This document shows positions 53,657 to 61,987 of a stretch of DNA of 64,000 nucleotides, in pieces. A program made the translations under genes and the position numbers. Below the pieces are notes generated by a model. The model ran no database searches. It saw only the letters and a list, made by a program, of their open reading frames with translations, and was not told where the DNA came from. Location: positions 1,482,501-1,546,500 of the forward strand of contig NZ_CP146232.1 of the NCBI RefSeq assembly GCF_037040815.1, written 5' to 3'. Within the stretch, counting starts at the first letter, position 1; each line of letters starts with the position of its first letter. Origin of the DNA: Pararoseomonas sp. SCSIO 73927. GTDB lineage: Bacteria; Pseudomonadota; Alphaproteobacteria; Acetobacterales; Acetobacteraceae.

Positions 53657-54478
53657 CTACTCCGCCGCGCGGCCGCTATGGGCGCGGGAGGGGGCGGGGC
53701 GCCGCGCCATGCCGGCCGAGAGCTCATGGATGGAGGAGAAGGCGTTCTGCCGGATCCGCGCGAAGGTCACGGTGAAGCGGTTATAGGCCATGACGGAGGG
53801 GATGGCGGCCACCAGGCCGATGGCGGTGGCGAAGAGCGCCTCCGCGATGCCCGGCGCCACGACAGCGAGGCTGGTGTCGCCGCTCGCCGCGATGCCGGAG
53901 AAGGAATTCATGATGCCCCAGACCGTGCCGAACAGCCCGATGAAGGGGCCGACGGCGCCGATGGTGGCCAGCAGCGGCAGGCCGGGCTCCGCCGCGCGGA
54001 AGGCGGCGATGACGGGGGCGCGCATGGCGTGCTCCATCCGCTCGCGGTACTCGCCGCGGCTCTCTGCGGGGTCGCGGCCCTCGTGCCACTCCCGCGCGCC
54101 GGCGCGGATCACCTCGGCGGCCAGCCCGCCCTCGGGCGTCACGGCGCCCGTCGCGGCGCCGGCCAGCTTGCGCGCCTCCGCCCGGAGACGGCGGGCGGCG
54201 ATCAGCTTCTCGACCATGATCCCCCAGCAGGCGATGGAGGCGACGAGCAGCAGGATCATCACCCCTTTCACGATGGGGTCGGCCTGCAGGAACAGCGCGA
54301 GCGGGGAGAGGTCGTGCCCGACCGCCGCGTGGGCAAGGTCGGTGGCGGGCGCCCCGGGCACCGCGACCGGGCCAGTGGGGGGCACGGCGGGGGGTACGGC
54401 GGGGGGCACGGCGGGGGCTGCTGCAGACATGGCGGGCGGGACGGAGGGAGCGGCGGGCGCGGGGGCGGCGGGGTTCAT
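53657..54478 (-). CDS. exbB: TonB-system energizer ExbB
   Basis: A 273-residue inner-membrane protein, MotA/TolQ/ExbB family, with three transmembrane helices (about 70-90, 165-190 and 210-235). The conserved [27 protein letters not shown] and [20 protein letters not shown] carry the pore residues. An Ala/Pro-rich N-terminal extension of about 45 residues is periplasmic or a poor signal peptide. It follows a small exported protein gene by 3 bp and precedes exbD by 6 bp, all one operon. Confidence 0.96.
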   Translation of the reverse strand: MNPAAPAPAAPSVPPAMSAAAPAVPPAVPPAVPPTGPVAVPGAPATDLAHAAVGHDLSPLALFLQADPIVKGVMILLLVASIACWGIMVEKLIAARRLRAEARKLAGAATGAVTPEGGLAAEVIRAGAREWHEGRDPAESRGEYRERMEHAMRAPVIAAFRAAEPGLPLLATIGAVGPFIGLFGTVWGIMNSFSGIAASGDTSLAVVAPGIAEALFATAIGLVAAIPSVMAYNRFTVTFARIRQNAFSSIHELSAGMARRPAPSRAHSGRAAE

Positions 54479-54481
54479 GGC

Positions 54482-54952
54482 TTACTTCTCCAGCGCCACG
54501 CCCTGCACCCGCGAGCTGACGGCCAGGCGGCCGAGGCAGGCGGCGGGGGTGGCGTCCGGCCCACAGGCCAGCACGTCGTTCAGAAGGAGGTAGCCCACGC
54601 CGTCGCAGGACGTGCCGGCGAGGTCGAAGATGCGGGCCATGGTCTTCTCCGCGGGCAGCGGGCCGAGATCGAGTGCCAGGCGGCGCGCCACCACCTGGTC
54701 CTTGCCGAAGACCACGAGGTCGAGGCGCAGCGGGTCCACCGCCGCGCCGGGGTTGCGCGCCAGCATCCACACCCGGCAGCCCTCTGGCCGCGCCTCCAGC
54801 CGGTTCAGCTCCACGGCGACCTGACCACCGGAGGCAATCTGGGCCGGGGCCGTCTGGGCCGGGGTCGTCTGGGCCAGCGCCGGCGCGGCCGCCATCGGCA
54901 GCAGCGGGGCCAGCAGCACGGGCAGGAACCGTAAGGCGCGGGCGAGGGGCAT
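54482..54952 (-). CDS. Exported hypothetical protein, first gene of the exbBD-tonB operon
   Basis: A 156-residue protein with a signal peptide ([27 protein letters not shown]). The mature part has [25 protein letters not shown], then [35 protein letters not shown] and a Cys-containing end ([17 protein letters not shown]). I do not recognise a named family, although the pattern (conserved Cys residues, beta-rich) suggests a periplasmic domain. It precedes exbB by 3 bp, so it is probably a partner of the TonB system (inference). Confidence 0.78.
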   Translation of the reverse strand: MPLARALRFLPVLLAPLLPMAAAPALAQTTPAQTAPAQIASGGQVAVELNRLEARPEGCRVWMLARNPGAAVDPLRLDLVVFGKDQVVARRLALDLGPLPAEKTMARIFDLAGTSCDGVGYLLLNDVLACGPDATPAACLGRLAVSSRVQGVALEK

Positions 54953-55104
54953 GTCCCTGGAGCGTCCTTGATCTGTCGGGGCGCCCGGCCGGGGCGCCCA
55001 GGAACGGGCGGCACGCGCCGGGCCGGTGAAGGCCCGGCGCGGGCGGCACGGCGGGGGGCGCCGGGCCGCGATGCGTCCGTCGGAGGCCTGCCGTCTATCG
55101 CACC

Positions 55105-55142
55105 TGCAAAGCATATGCAACGCGGTTGCGAACGACTTGCAG
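55105..55142 (-). promoter_or_regulatory. Candidate Fur-like operator upstream of the exbB operon
   Basis: A 17-bp imperfect palindrome TTGCGAACGACTTGCAG (55126-55142) lies next to TGCAAAGCATATGCAA (55105-55120). It resembles the TGCGAAT/ATTCGCA-type Fur boxes described for Rhodospirillales-like bacteria. It is about 150 bp before the first gene and in the gap between divergent operons. Iron control of tonB genes is usual, but the match is only approximate. Confidence 0.35.
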
Positions 55143-55250
55143 ATAAAGATGGGCGGACCTGCCAACTCCGCGTGATGCCCGGCCCTTCCCGCATCCCTGC
55201 CGCATGTTAAGGCTTTGAACCCGCTGCACCGCGACACGAAAGGGGCCGGC

Positions 55251-55457
55251 ATGTCCGACCTGCCGAACATCGAAGTCCAGGGAGAGAGCGAGCCCGCCGT
55301 GGCCCTCGCCCTGCTGCGAATCATCATGGCCTCCTCGAAGGACGGCACGGAGCACGATCGGGACTGGATCCTCTCCACCTACGCCGACTGCCTGGCCGTG
55401 GTGGGCGGGGCGGAGGTCTCCTACGACGAGGAGGACGAGGGGAAGGAAGGGGGCTGA
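55251..55457 (+). CDS. Small hypothetical protein
   Basis: A 68-residue acidic protein, no signal peptide: MSDLPNIEVQGESEPAVALA, a helical middle and an acidic tail (SYDEEDEGKEGG). The ATG at 55251 has AAAGGGG about six bases upstream and is preferred to an ATG 36 bases earlier. Divergent from the exb/ton operon. No family recognised; codon bias fits a real gene. Confidence 0.5.
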   Translation: MSDLPNIEVQGESEPAVALALLRIIMASSKDGTEHDRDWILSTYADCLAVVGGAEVSYDEEDEGKEGG

Positions 55458-55641
55458 TCCGGCACCGGAGCGCGAACGGCGTTGGAAAGAGAGGGCGCTC
55501 CCCTCGGACCCCTCTCATCCCCCTCTCCCAGAGAGGCGCTCAGGGGAGGCGCCAAAAGGCCATGACCCTCGGCGGTGACGGCCCGGGCGGGGCCCGACGG
55601 GCCTCCATCGTCTCTGCCCGCGCGGCAGGGTAAGGGAGGGC

Positions 55642-56997
55642 ATGGACGAAGCCGCCGCCCTGCTGGACGCCGCCTGCGCGCATTTCGCCACCGGTGTCAC
55701 CCGCCCTCTGCCCGCCCGCATCGCCGCGCTGCGCGCGCTGCGGAACGGGATGGAGGCGATGGAGGGCGAGATCCTGGCCGCGCTGCGGTCCGATCTCGGC
55801 AAGTCGGACTTCGACTCCTGGACCTCCGAGATCCTGCTCGTGCGGCAGGAGATCGCCCTCGCCCTGAAGCGCCTGCCGCGCTGGGCGGGGGAGCGGCGCG
55901 CGGGCGGGCGCTGGTTCCACTTCCCCGGCCGCGCCGCTCTTCGGATGGAACCGCGCGGGGCCGTGCTGATCCTCGGGCCGTGGAACTACCCCGTGCAGCT
56001 CTGCCTCGTGCCGCTGGTGAGCGCGGTGGCGGCGGGGAATGCGGTGGTGCTGAAGCCTTCCGAGGTGGCGCCGGCCTCGGCGGAGGTGCTGGCGCGGCTC
56101 GTCGCGCGCTGCTTCGCGCCCGGCCACGTGGCGGTGGCGCAGGGCGGCCCGTCCCTCGCCGCCGCGCTGACGGCGCAGCCCTTCGACCACCTCTTCTTCA
56201 CCGGAAGCACGGAGACCGGGCGCAAGGTGGCCGAGGCGGCCGCCCGCAACCTCGCCACCACCACGCTGGAGCTGGGCGGCGCCAATCCCTGCGTCGTGGA
56301 CGCGGACGCCGACCCCGTCCCCACCGCGCGGCGCATCGCCTGGGCGAAGTTCCTCAACGCCGGCCAGACCTGCCTCGCCCCGAACCACGTTCTCGTCCAT
56401 GAATCGAAGGCGGAGGCCCTGCTGGACGCGCTGCGCGCCACGATCGCCCGCTTCTACGGCGAGGACGGGCGGGGGATGCAGCGCGTGGTGAACGCGCGAC
56501 ACCTGGCGCGGCTGGAGGCGGTGCTGCCCCGCGGCCGCGCCGCGATCGGCGGCGGGGTGGACCACAACGCGCTGCACATCCAGCCCACTGTCCTGCTGGA
56601 CCCCGACCCCGCGCTGCTGGAGGAGGAGATCTTCGGCCCGGTCCTGCCCGTGGCGACCTGGCGGGACCGGGACGCGCTGCTGGCCGGCCTCGCCCGCCGC
56701 CCCTCCCCCCTCGCCCTCTACGTCCACACGCGGGACGCGGGTTTCGCGGAGGCGGTGGCGGCCGCCCTGCCCTCCGGCGGGCTCTGCGTCAACGAGCACA
56801 TTGTCCACTGCACCGTCCCCGACCTGCCCTTCGGCGGCGTCGGGCCCAGCGGCTCCGGGCGCTACCACGGCGAGGCCGGCTTCGAAGCCTTCTCCAACCC
56901 CCGCGCCCTGTTCCGTCAGCCCGCCGGGATCGACCCGACCCTCCGCTACCCGCCCCCGAGGGCACCGCTCTCTATAATCCGCCGGCTGATGGGCTAG
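55642..56997 (+). CDS. Aldehyde dehydrogenase family protein (class 3-like)
   Basis: A 451-residue ALDH of the compact class 3 / coniferyl-type group. LILGPWNYPVQLCLVPLV is the class 3 N-terminal signature, FFTGSTETGRKV binds NAD, LELGGANP contains the general-base Glu, and the nucleophile Cys is in LNAGQTCLAPNHVLV. GGGAGGGC precedes the ATG. It has a shorter N-terminus than class 1/2 enzymes and ends RRLMG. Oxidation of medium or aromatic aldehydes is likely; substrate not known. Confidence 0.94.
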   Translation: MDEAAALLDAACAHFATGVTRPLPARIAALRALRNGMEAMEGEILAALRSDLGKSDFDSWTSEILLVRQEIALALKRLPRWAGERRAGGRWFHFPGRAALRMEPRGAVLILGPWNYPVQLCLVPLVSAVAAGNAVVLKPSEVAPASAEVLARLVARCFAPGHVAVAQGGPSLAAALTAQPFDHLFFTGSTETGRKVAEAAARNLATTTLELGGANPCVVDADADPVPTARRIAWAKFLNAGQTCLAPNHVLVHESKAEALLDALRATIARFYGEDGRGMQRVVNARHLARLEAVLPRGRAAIGGGVDHNALHIQPTVLLDPDPALLEEEIFGPVLPVATWRDRDALLAGLARRPSPLALYVHTRDAGFAEAVAAALPSGGLCVNEHIVHCTVPDLPFGGVGPSGSGRYHGEAGFEAFSNPRALFRQPAGIDPTLRYPPPRAPLSIIRRLMG

Positions 56998-57069
56998 CGG
57001 CCCGCGCCGCTGCAACCGCCCGATCCACCCCGCGCTCTCCTGGCTCGAACAGGCCGGGAGGAGCGCATC

Positions 57070-57276
57070 ATGGCCCAGGACAGCAACCGGCAGGACGGTG
57101 GTCCCGATCCCGGCGACGCGGTTCCGCCCGGCGTGGCCCCGGTAAACCCCGTGCCGCTGACGGACGAGGACCGGAAGGTGAAGCGGAAGCTGGAAGAACT
57201 CGGCGACGGCAAGCCGGCCGAAGGCGAGCCTCAGGGGCGGGCGGAGACCGATGGGCCGGAGCAGCGCGGCCGCTGA
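57070..57276 (+). CDS. Small hypothetical hydrophilic protein
   Basis: A 68-residue, Pro/Gly/Asp/Glu-rich protein (VPLTDEDRKVKRKLEELGDG in the middle), probably disordered with one short charged helix. GGAGGAG lies seven bases before the ATG, a strong ribosome site. No membrane segment and no family recognised. It follows the aldehyde dehydrogenase gene by 72 bp on the same strand. Confidence 0.5.
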   Translation: MAQDSNRQDGGPDPGDAVPPGVAPVNPVPLTDEDRKVKRKLEELGDGKPAEGEPQGRAETDGPEQRGR

Positions 57277-57300
57277 CAGCCGTGTTCTGGGCGGTCCGGA

Positions 57301-57544
57301 CCCAGGGGGCTTCGCCCCCTGGACCCCCACCAAGGGCCTGAGGCCCTCGGATCCCCTTCTGGCTGCCGCCACGCCGGCCTGACACGAGGTCTCGGCGTGA
57401 CGGGCCTCTTCCTGCCTTGCAGTCGCCTCGGGTCATCGACCCGAGGCGCACCGGCAGCCGAGCAAATTAAAAGCTTAGAAGAAGATGATGGTGAGGGATC
57501 CGGGGAGAGGAAGAATTCCTTCTTCCTCTCCCTGGCCACGGACC
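57301..57544 (-). repeat. Composite intergenic repeat, copy I (modules 1-2-3)
   Basis: In the 291-bp gap between convergent genes. Module 1 hairpins are CCAGGGGG/CCCCCTGG (57302-57322) and AGGGCCTGAGGCCCT. Module 2 (57424-57448) pairs CGCCTCGGGTC with GACCCGAGGCG. The module 3 hairpin, 57503-57532, has 13-bp arms around TTCC. It is 35 bases from the Bug stop codon in the GGAA-sense orientation. Confidence 0.9.
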
Positions 57545-57567
57545 GACAGCGAGAGGCGCGGAAAGCC

Positions 57568-58539
57568 TCACTCCACCCTGATGTTCTCCGCCCGCACCAC
57601 CTCCCGCATCGCCGCGCGCTGCGCGGTGACGAAGCGGGCGAGGTCCTCCCGGCTGCCGCCGGCGGGCAGCACGCCGATGCCGTTCAGCAGCCGGTCCCGC
57701 CACGCGGGGTCCGACAGCGCCTGATTCAGCGCGGCGTTCAGCCGGTCCAGCACGGGCGCCGGGGTGCCGGCGGGGGCCCACATCGCCACCCAGTCGTTCA
57801 CGTCGAAGCCGGGGAAGCCCCCCTCCGCCACCGTGGGCACCTCCGGCAGGAAGGGCAGGCGCTGCGCGGTGGTGACGGCGAGCGCGCGCAGCCGCCCCTC
57901 CCGGATCAGGGGCACGGCCTGGGGCGTGGTGGAGAAGGCCATGTCCACCGCACCCGCCAGCACGTCCTGCATCGCGGGCGCCGATCCGCGATAGGCGACG
58001 TGGGTAAGGCCGAGATCGGCCCGGCGCGACAGCACGGCGCCGGCCAGGTGCGGGCCGGAGGCGATGCCGGAGGAGGCGTAGGTCATGCCCCGCTTCTTCC
58101 GCGCGGCCTCCATCAGCGCGGGCAGGCTCGCCGGGCCGGAGGCAAGAACCACGAGGACCTGCGGCAGGATGCAGAGGTGGCCGATCGGGGCGAAGGCCGT
58201 CACGTAGTCGAAGGGCAGGTTCGTCAGCAGGGCGGGGTTGAGCGCCTGGCCGGAGGCGTCCGAGAGGATGGTGTAGCCGTCCGGCGCCGCCGCCGCGACG
58301 GCGGCCGCACCGATGGAGCCCGTCGCGCCCGCCCGGTTCTCCACCGCCATCGGCTGGCCAAGGATCGCCCCCATCGGCTCCGCGACGAGGCGGGTGGGCA
58401 CGTCCACCCCGCCGCCCGGCGCGTAGGAGGCGATCACCCGGATCGGCCGGGACGGCCAGGCCTGGGCGCGCGCGGCGGAGGGCAGGACGGGAAGGGCCGC
58501 CGCCGTGGAAAGCAGCCGGCGGCGCGTGGTTGCGGGCAT
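57568..58539 (-). CDS. Bug family tripartite tricarboxylate transporter substrate-binding protein
   Basis: A 323-residue periplasmic receptor. The signal peptide begins MPATTRRRLLSTAAALPVLP and ends near residue 26. Landmarks are RVIASYAPGGGVDVPTRLV, AVENRAGATGSIGAAAVA, THVAYRGSAPAMQDVLAGAVD and FLPEVPTVAEGGFPGFDV. The correct start is the ATG at 58539: the same frame stays open far upstream, but only as antisense to the M3 peptidase and MYG1-like genes. No permease nearby. Confidence 0.95.
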   Translation of the reverse strand: MPATTRRRLLSTAAALPVLPSAARAQAWPSRPIRVIASYAPGGGVDVPTRLVAEPMGAILGQPMAVENRAGATGSIGAAAVAAAAPDGYTILSDASGQALNPALLTNLPFDYVTAFAPIGHLCILPQVLVVLASGPASLPALMEAARKKRGMTYASSGIASGPHLAGAVLSRRADLGLTHVAYRGSAPAMQDVLAGAVDMAFSTTPQAVPLIREGRLRALAVTTAQRLPFLPEVPTVAEGGFPGFDVNDWVAMWAPAGTPAPVLDRLNAALNQALSDPAWRDRLLNGIGVLPAGGSREDLARFVTAQRAAMREVVRAENIRVE

Positions 58540-58650
58540 GGTTCTGCCTCGTGACGTTTCCTGCGCCCGAGGTTGCGAGGGGCACGCCGCGGGCGCAAGG
58601 GCGGCCGCCCCACCTTGACGGTCCCATCGCATCGGCCGCGTATGCGCGGC

Positions 58651-60672
58651 ATGACCGAGCCCAACCCCCTCCTGACCCCTTGGGACACCCCCTTCGGCCT
58701 GCCCCCCTTCGACCGCATCCGCCCCGAGCACTTCGTGCCGGCCTTCGAGGCCGCGATGGCGGAGCACCTGGAGGAGATCGCGGCCATTGGCGCCGACCCG
58801 GCGGAACCGGGCTTCGCCAACACAATCGAAGCGCTGGAGCGCAGCGGGCGGGCCCTGGCGCGGGTGGGCAACGTGTTCGGCAACCTCGTCGTCAGCCTCG
58901 GGGGCGAGGCGCTGGAGGCGGTGGACACGGAAATGTCGCCGCGCCTGGCCGAGCACGGGATGCGCGTCTCGCTCGACCCCGCGATCTTCGCGCGGGTGGA
59001 CGCGCTGCATCGCCAACGGACGCTGCTGGGGCTGGAGGAGGACCAGATGCGGCTGCTCGATCGCACGCATCTCGGCTTCATCCGCTCCGGCGCCGCGCTG
59101 GACGAGGCGGCGAAGGCGCGAATGACGGAGATCTCCTCCCGCCTTGCGGTGCTGCACACGGAATTCGGCCAGAACGTCGTCCATGACGAGAAGGTCTGGC
59201 ATCTCGCGCTGACGGAAGCCGACCTGGACGGCCTGCCGGATTTCCTGCGCGACGGCATGGCGAGCGCTGCGGCAGAGCGGAACCTGCCGGGCTACGCCGT
59301 CACCCTCTCCCGCTCCCTCATCGAGCCCTTCCTCACCTTCTCCGCCCGGCGGGACCTGCGCGAGGCCGCCTACCGTGCCTGGACCGCGCGCGGCACCCAC
59401 GCCGGCGAGCACGACAACCGCCCGCTGATCCCGGAAATCCTGGCGCTGCGCGCGGAGCGGGCGAAGCTGCTGGGCTACGCCACCTTCGCCGAGTTCCGGC
59501 TGGCCGATTCCATGGCCGGCACGGTGCAGGCGGTGCAGGGCCTGCTGGCCGAGGTGTGGGAGCCCGCCAAGCGCAAGGCGGCGAAGGAGCGCGACCGCCT
59601 CCTCGCGGTGGCCCGCAAGGAGGGCTTTGAGGGCGAGCTGGCCGCCTGGGACTGGCGCTACTACGCCGAGAAGGTGCGCCAGGCCGATTACGAGCTGAAC
59701 GAGGCGGAGCTGAAGCCCTACTTCCTCCTCGGCAACATCCAGCAAGCGGCCTTCGACACCGCCGGTCGCCTCTTCGGCCTTTCCTTCACGGAAGTGGAGG
59801 CGCCCGCCTACCATCCGGACGTCCGCACCTACGAGGTGCGCGACGCCGACGGCCATGTCGGCGTCTTTCTCGCCGATCCCTACGCGCGCGCCGACAAGCG
59901 CTCCGGCGCCTGGATGAGCAGCTACCGCGACCAGGAGAACCTGGACGCCCCCGTCTCCCCGGTGATCGTCAACAACAACAACTTCGCCAAGTCCGAGCCC
60001 ACGCTGCTGAGCTTCGACGACGCGGAAACCTTGTTCCACGAGTTCGGCCACGCCCTGCACGGGCTGCTGAGCAAGGTCCGCTACCCCGCCCAGTCCGGCA
60101 CCTCCGTCCGCCGCGACTTCGTGGAGCTGCCGAGCCAGATCTACGAGCACTGGATGGCGCTGCCGGAAACGCTGCGCCTCTACGCCCGCCACCACGAGAC
60201 GGGCGCGCCGATCCCGGACGCGCTGATCAGCCGCCTCCTCGCCGCCCGCGGCTTCAACCAGGGCTTCGCGACGGTGGAGTACACCTCGTCCGCCCTCATC
60301 GACATGGCGCTGCACAGCCACCCCGCGCCGGGCACAATCGACATCGAGAGCTTCGAGAAGGAGTTTCTCGGCTCCATCGGCATGCCCGCCGAGATCGGCA
60401 TCCGCCACCGCCCCGCGCACTTCCAGCACCTCTTCGCCGGCGGCGGCTACGCGGCGAGCTACTACGCCTACATGTGGGCGGAGGTGCTGGACGCGGACGG
60501 CTTCGACGCCTTCACCGAAGCGCAGAACCCTTTCGACCCCGCCACCGCCGCGCGCCTCCGCACGCTCTACTCGGCCGGCGACACGCGCGACCCGATGGCG
60601 CTCTACGTGGCGTTCCGCGGCCGCACGCCGAGCACGGCGGCGCTGCTGCGGACGCGGGAGCTGGTGGACTGA
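58651..60672 (+). CDS. M3 family oligopeptidase (Dcp/OpdA-like)
   Basis: A 673-residue zinc metallopeptidase of the thimet oligopeptidase family. The zinc motif HEFGH is at 463-467, the third ligand Glu about 25 residues later, and GYAASYYAYMWAEVLDADGFDAF near the C-terminus is the substrate-binding region of Dcp/OpdA. It has no signal peptide and probably clears peptides in the cytoplasm. An ATG three codons upstream (58642) is an alternative start. Repeat copy J begins right after its stop. Confidence 0.94.
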   Translation: MTEPNPLLTPWDTPFGLPPFDRIRPEHFVPAFEAAMAEHLEEIAAIGADPAEPGFANTIEALERSGRALARVGNVFGNLVVSLGGEALEAVDTEMSPRLAEHGMRVSLDPAIFARVDALHRQRTLLGLEEDQMRLLDRTHLGFIRSGAALDEAAKARMTEISSRLAVLHTEFGQNVVHDEKVWHLALTEADLDGLPDFLRDGMASAAAERNLPGYAVTLSRSLIEPFLTFSARRDLREAAYRAWTARGTHAGEHDNRPLIPEILALRAERAKLLGYATFAEFRLADSMAGTVQAVQGLLAEVWEPAKRKAAKERDRLLAVARKEGFEGELAAWDWRYYAEKVRQADYELNEAELKPYFLLGNIQQAAFDTAGRLFGLSFTEVEAPAYHPDVRTYEVRDADGHVGVFLADPYARADKRSGAWMSSYRDQENLDAPVSPVIVNNNNFAKSEPTLLSFDDAETLFHEFGHALHGLLSKVRYPAQSGTSVRRDFVELPSQIYEHWMALPETLRLYARHHETGAPIPDALISRLLAARGFNQGFATVEYTSSALIDMALHSHPAPGTIDIESFEKEFLGSIGMPAEIGIRHRPAHFQHLFAGGGYAASYYAYMWAEVLDADGFDAFTEAQNPFDPATAARLRTLYSAGDTRDPMALYVAFRGRTPSTAALLRTRELVD

Positions 60673-60686
60673 TCCGCCGGGTGGCG

Positions 60687-60940
60687 GTCCGTGGCCAGGG
60701 AGAGGAAGAAGGAATTCTTCCTCTCCCCCGGACCCCTCACCATCATCTTCTTCTAGGCTTGGGAATACCCTGCTGACGGTTCGCCTCGGGTCGATGACCC
60801 GAGGCGACTGCCAGGGCAGGAAGGGGCCTGTCCTGCAGAAATACCGTCTCAGGACGGCGCGGCGGCAGCCAGACGGGGGTCCAGGGGCCTCAGGCCCTTG
60901 GCGGGGGTTCCAGGGGGCGGCGCCCCCTGGCTCCGGACAG
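60687..60940 (+). repeat. Composite intergenic repeat, copy J (modules 3-2-1)
   Basis: The only complete copy in plus orientation, in the 289-bp gap after the M3 peptidase. The module 3 hairpin, 60698-60727, has 13-bp arms GGGAGAGGAAGAA and complement around GGAA, 25 bases after the stop. Module 2 (60782-60806) is a CGCCTCGGGTC stem. Module 1 (about 60883-60930) has AGGGGCCTCAGGCCCTT and CCAGGGGG/CCCCCTGG hairpins. Order is exactly the reverse of copies A, C, E, H and I. Confidence 0.9.
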
Positions 60941-60961
60941 ATCAGAACAAGACGGGACAGG

Positions 60962-61918
60962 ATGAGCATGGCGGAAGAGAGCGCGCGGCCGGTGCTGGCC
61001 ACGCACAGCGGCAAGTTCCACTGCGACGACGTCTTCGCCTACGCCGTGCTGCGCCTCGCGCTCGGCCTGCGCGCGGCGGAGGAGGACCACGTCCTGGTCC
61101 GCACCCGCAAGCCGGAGGCGATCCAGGCTGCGGACATCGTGTGGGACGTGGGCACGGTGTACGACGCGGCGGCCAAGCGCTTCGACCACCACCAGCGCGG
61201 CGCGCCGGAGCGGCCGGACGGCACGCCCTTCTCCTCCGCCGGGCTCGTCTGGCAGGAGTACGGGGTGGCGGCGGTGGCGGCGATGCTGCCGGAGGAGGCG
61301 CGCGGCTTCGCCGAGGGCATCGCGGCGGAGCTGGACGGGTCGCTGATCCTCCGGATCGACGAGGTAGACAACGGCGTCTCCGCCAGCGGCCCTGTGCGGG
61401 ACGACAATCTCGGCCTCGCGGCGCTCGCGGGCGACTTCAACCCGACCTGGGACAGCCCGGAGGCCGAGGGGCCGGATGCCGGGAATGCGGCCTTCGTCGC
61501 CGCCTCGGCCTTTGCCGAGGGCATCCTGCGCCGCCGGGTGGAGGGGATGCGCGCCCGCCGCGCGGCGGAGGCGATCGTGCTGGCCGCCCACCGGGCGGGG
61601 GCGGATCCGCAGATCCTCGTTCTGGACCGCGGCATGCCCTGGAAGAGCGCGGTCTTCGCGCACGAACTGCCCGTGCTGTTTTGCGTCAGCCCGGCCTCGA
61701 ACGGAAACTGGATGCTGGACACCATGCCGCCGGAGCCCGGCTCCTTCGCGCAGCGCATGCCTTTGCCGGCGGACTGGGCGGGGCTGCAGGGGGAGGAGCT
61801 GGCGGCGCGCTGCGGGGTGGCGGACGCGGTCTTCGTCCACCTCCGCCGCTTTGTCGGCGCCGCCCGCACGCGGGAGGGGGCGGTGGAGATGGCCCGGCGG
61901 GCGCTGGCGACGCCGTGA
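60962..61918 (+). CDS. MYG1 / UPF0160 family metal-dependent hydrolase
   Basis: A 318-residue protein. The DHH-like N-terminus has ATHSGKFHCDDVFAYAVLRL, and the family landmark RFDHHQRGAPE follows near residue 75. DEVDNG and the C-terminal SNGNWMLDTMP and ADWAGLQGEEL are also typical of MYG1. MYG1 homologues are 3'-5' RNA exonucleases of the DHH superfamily in eukaryotes; the bacterial role is not established. The GACAGG before the ATG at 60962 is a modest ribosome site. Confidence 0.9.
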   Translation: MSMAEESARPVLATHSGKFHCDDVFAYAVLRLALGLRAAEEDHVLVRTRKPEAIQAADIVWDVGTVYDAAAKRFDHHQRGAPERPDGTPFSSAGLVWQEYGVAAVAAMLPEEARGFAEGIAAELDGSLILRIDEVDNGVSASGPVRDDNLGLAALAGDFNPTWDSPEAEGPDAGNAAFVAASAFAEGILRRRVEGMRARRAAEAIVLAAHRAGADPQILVLDRGMPWKSAVFAHELPVLFCVSPASNGNWMLDTMPPEPGSFAQRMPLPADWAGLQGEELAARCGVADAVFVHLRRFVGAARTREGAVEMARRALATP

Positions 61919-61987
61919 TGTGGCGGTGCGGCACGGGACCGTTATGGTGCGTTCCGTGCTGCCATCCCCTCCGTTGAGCCTGCCTCC

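Noticed and set aside
57568..61014. Very long minus-strand open frame (1148 codons)
   Set aside because: Only its last 323 codons are a real Bug protein. The rest is antisense to the M3 peptidase and MYG1-like genes, kept open by GC-rich codon use.
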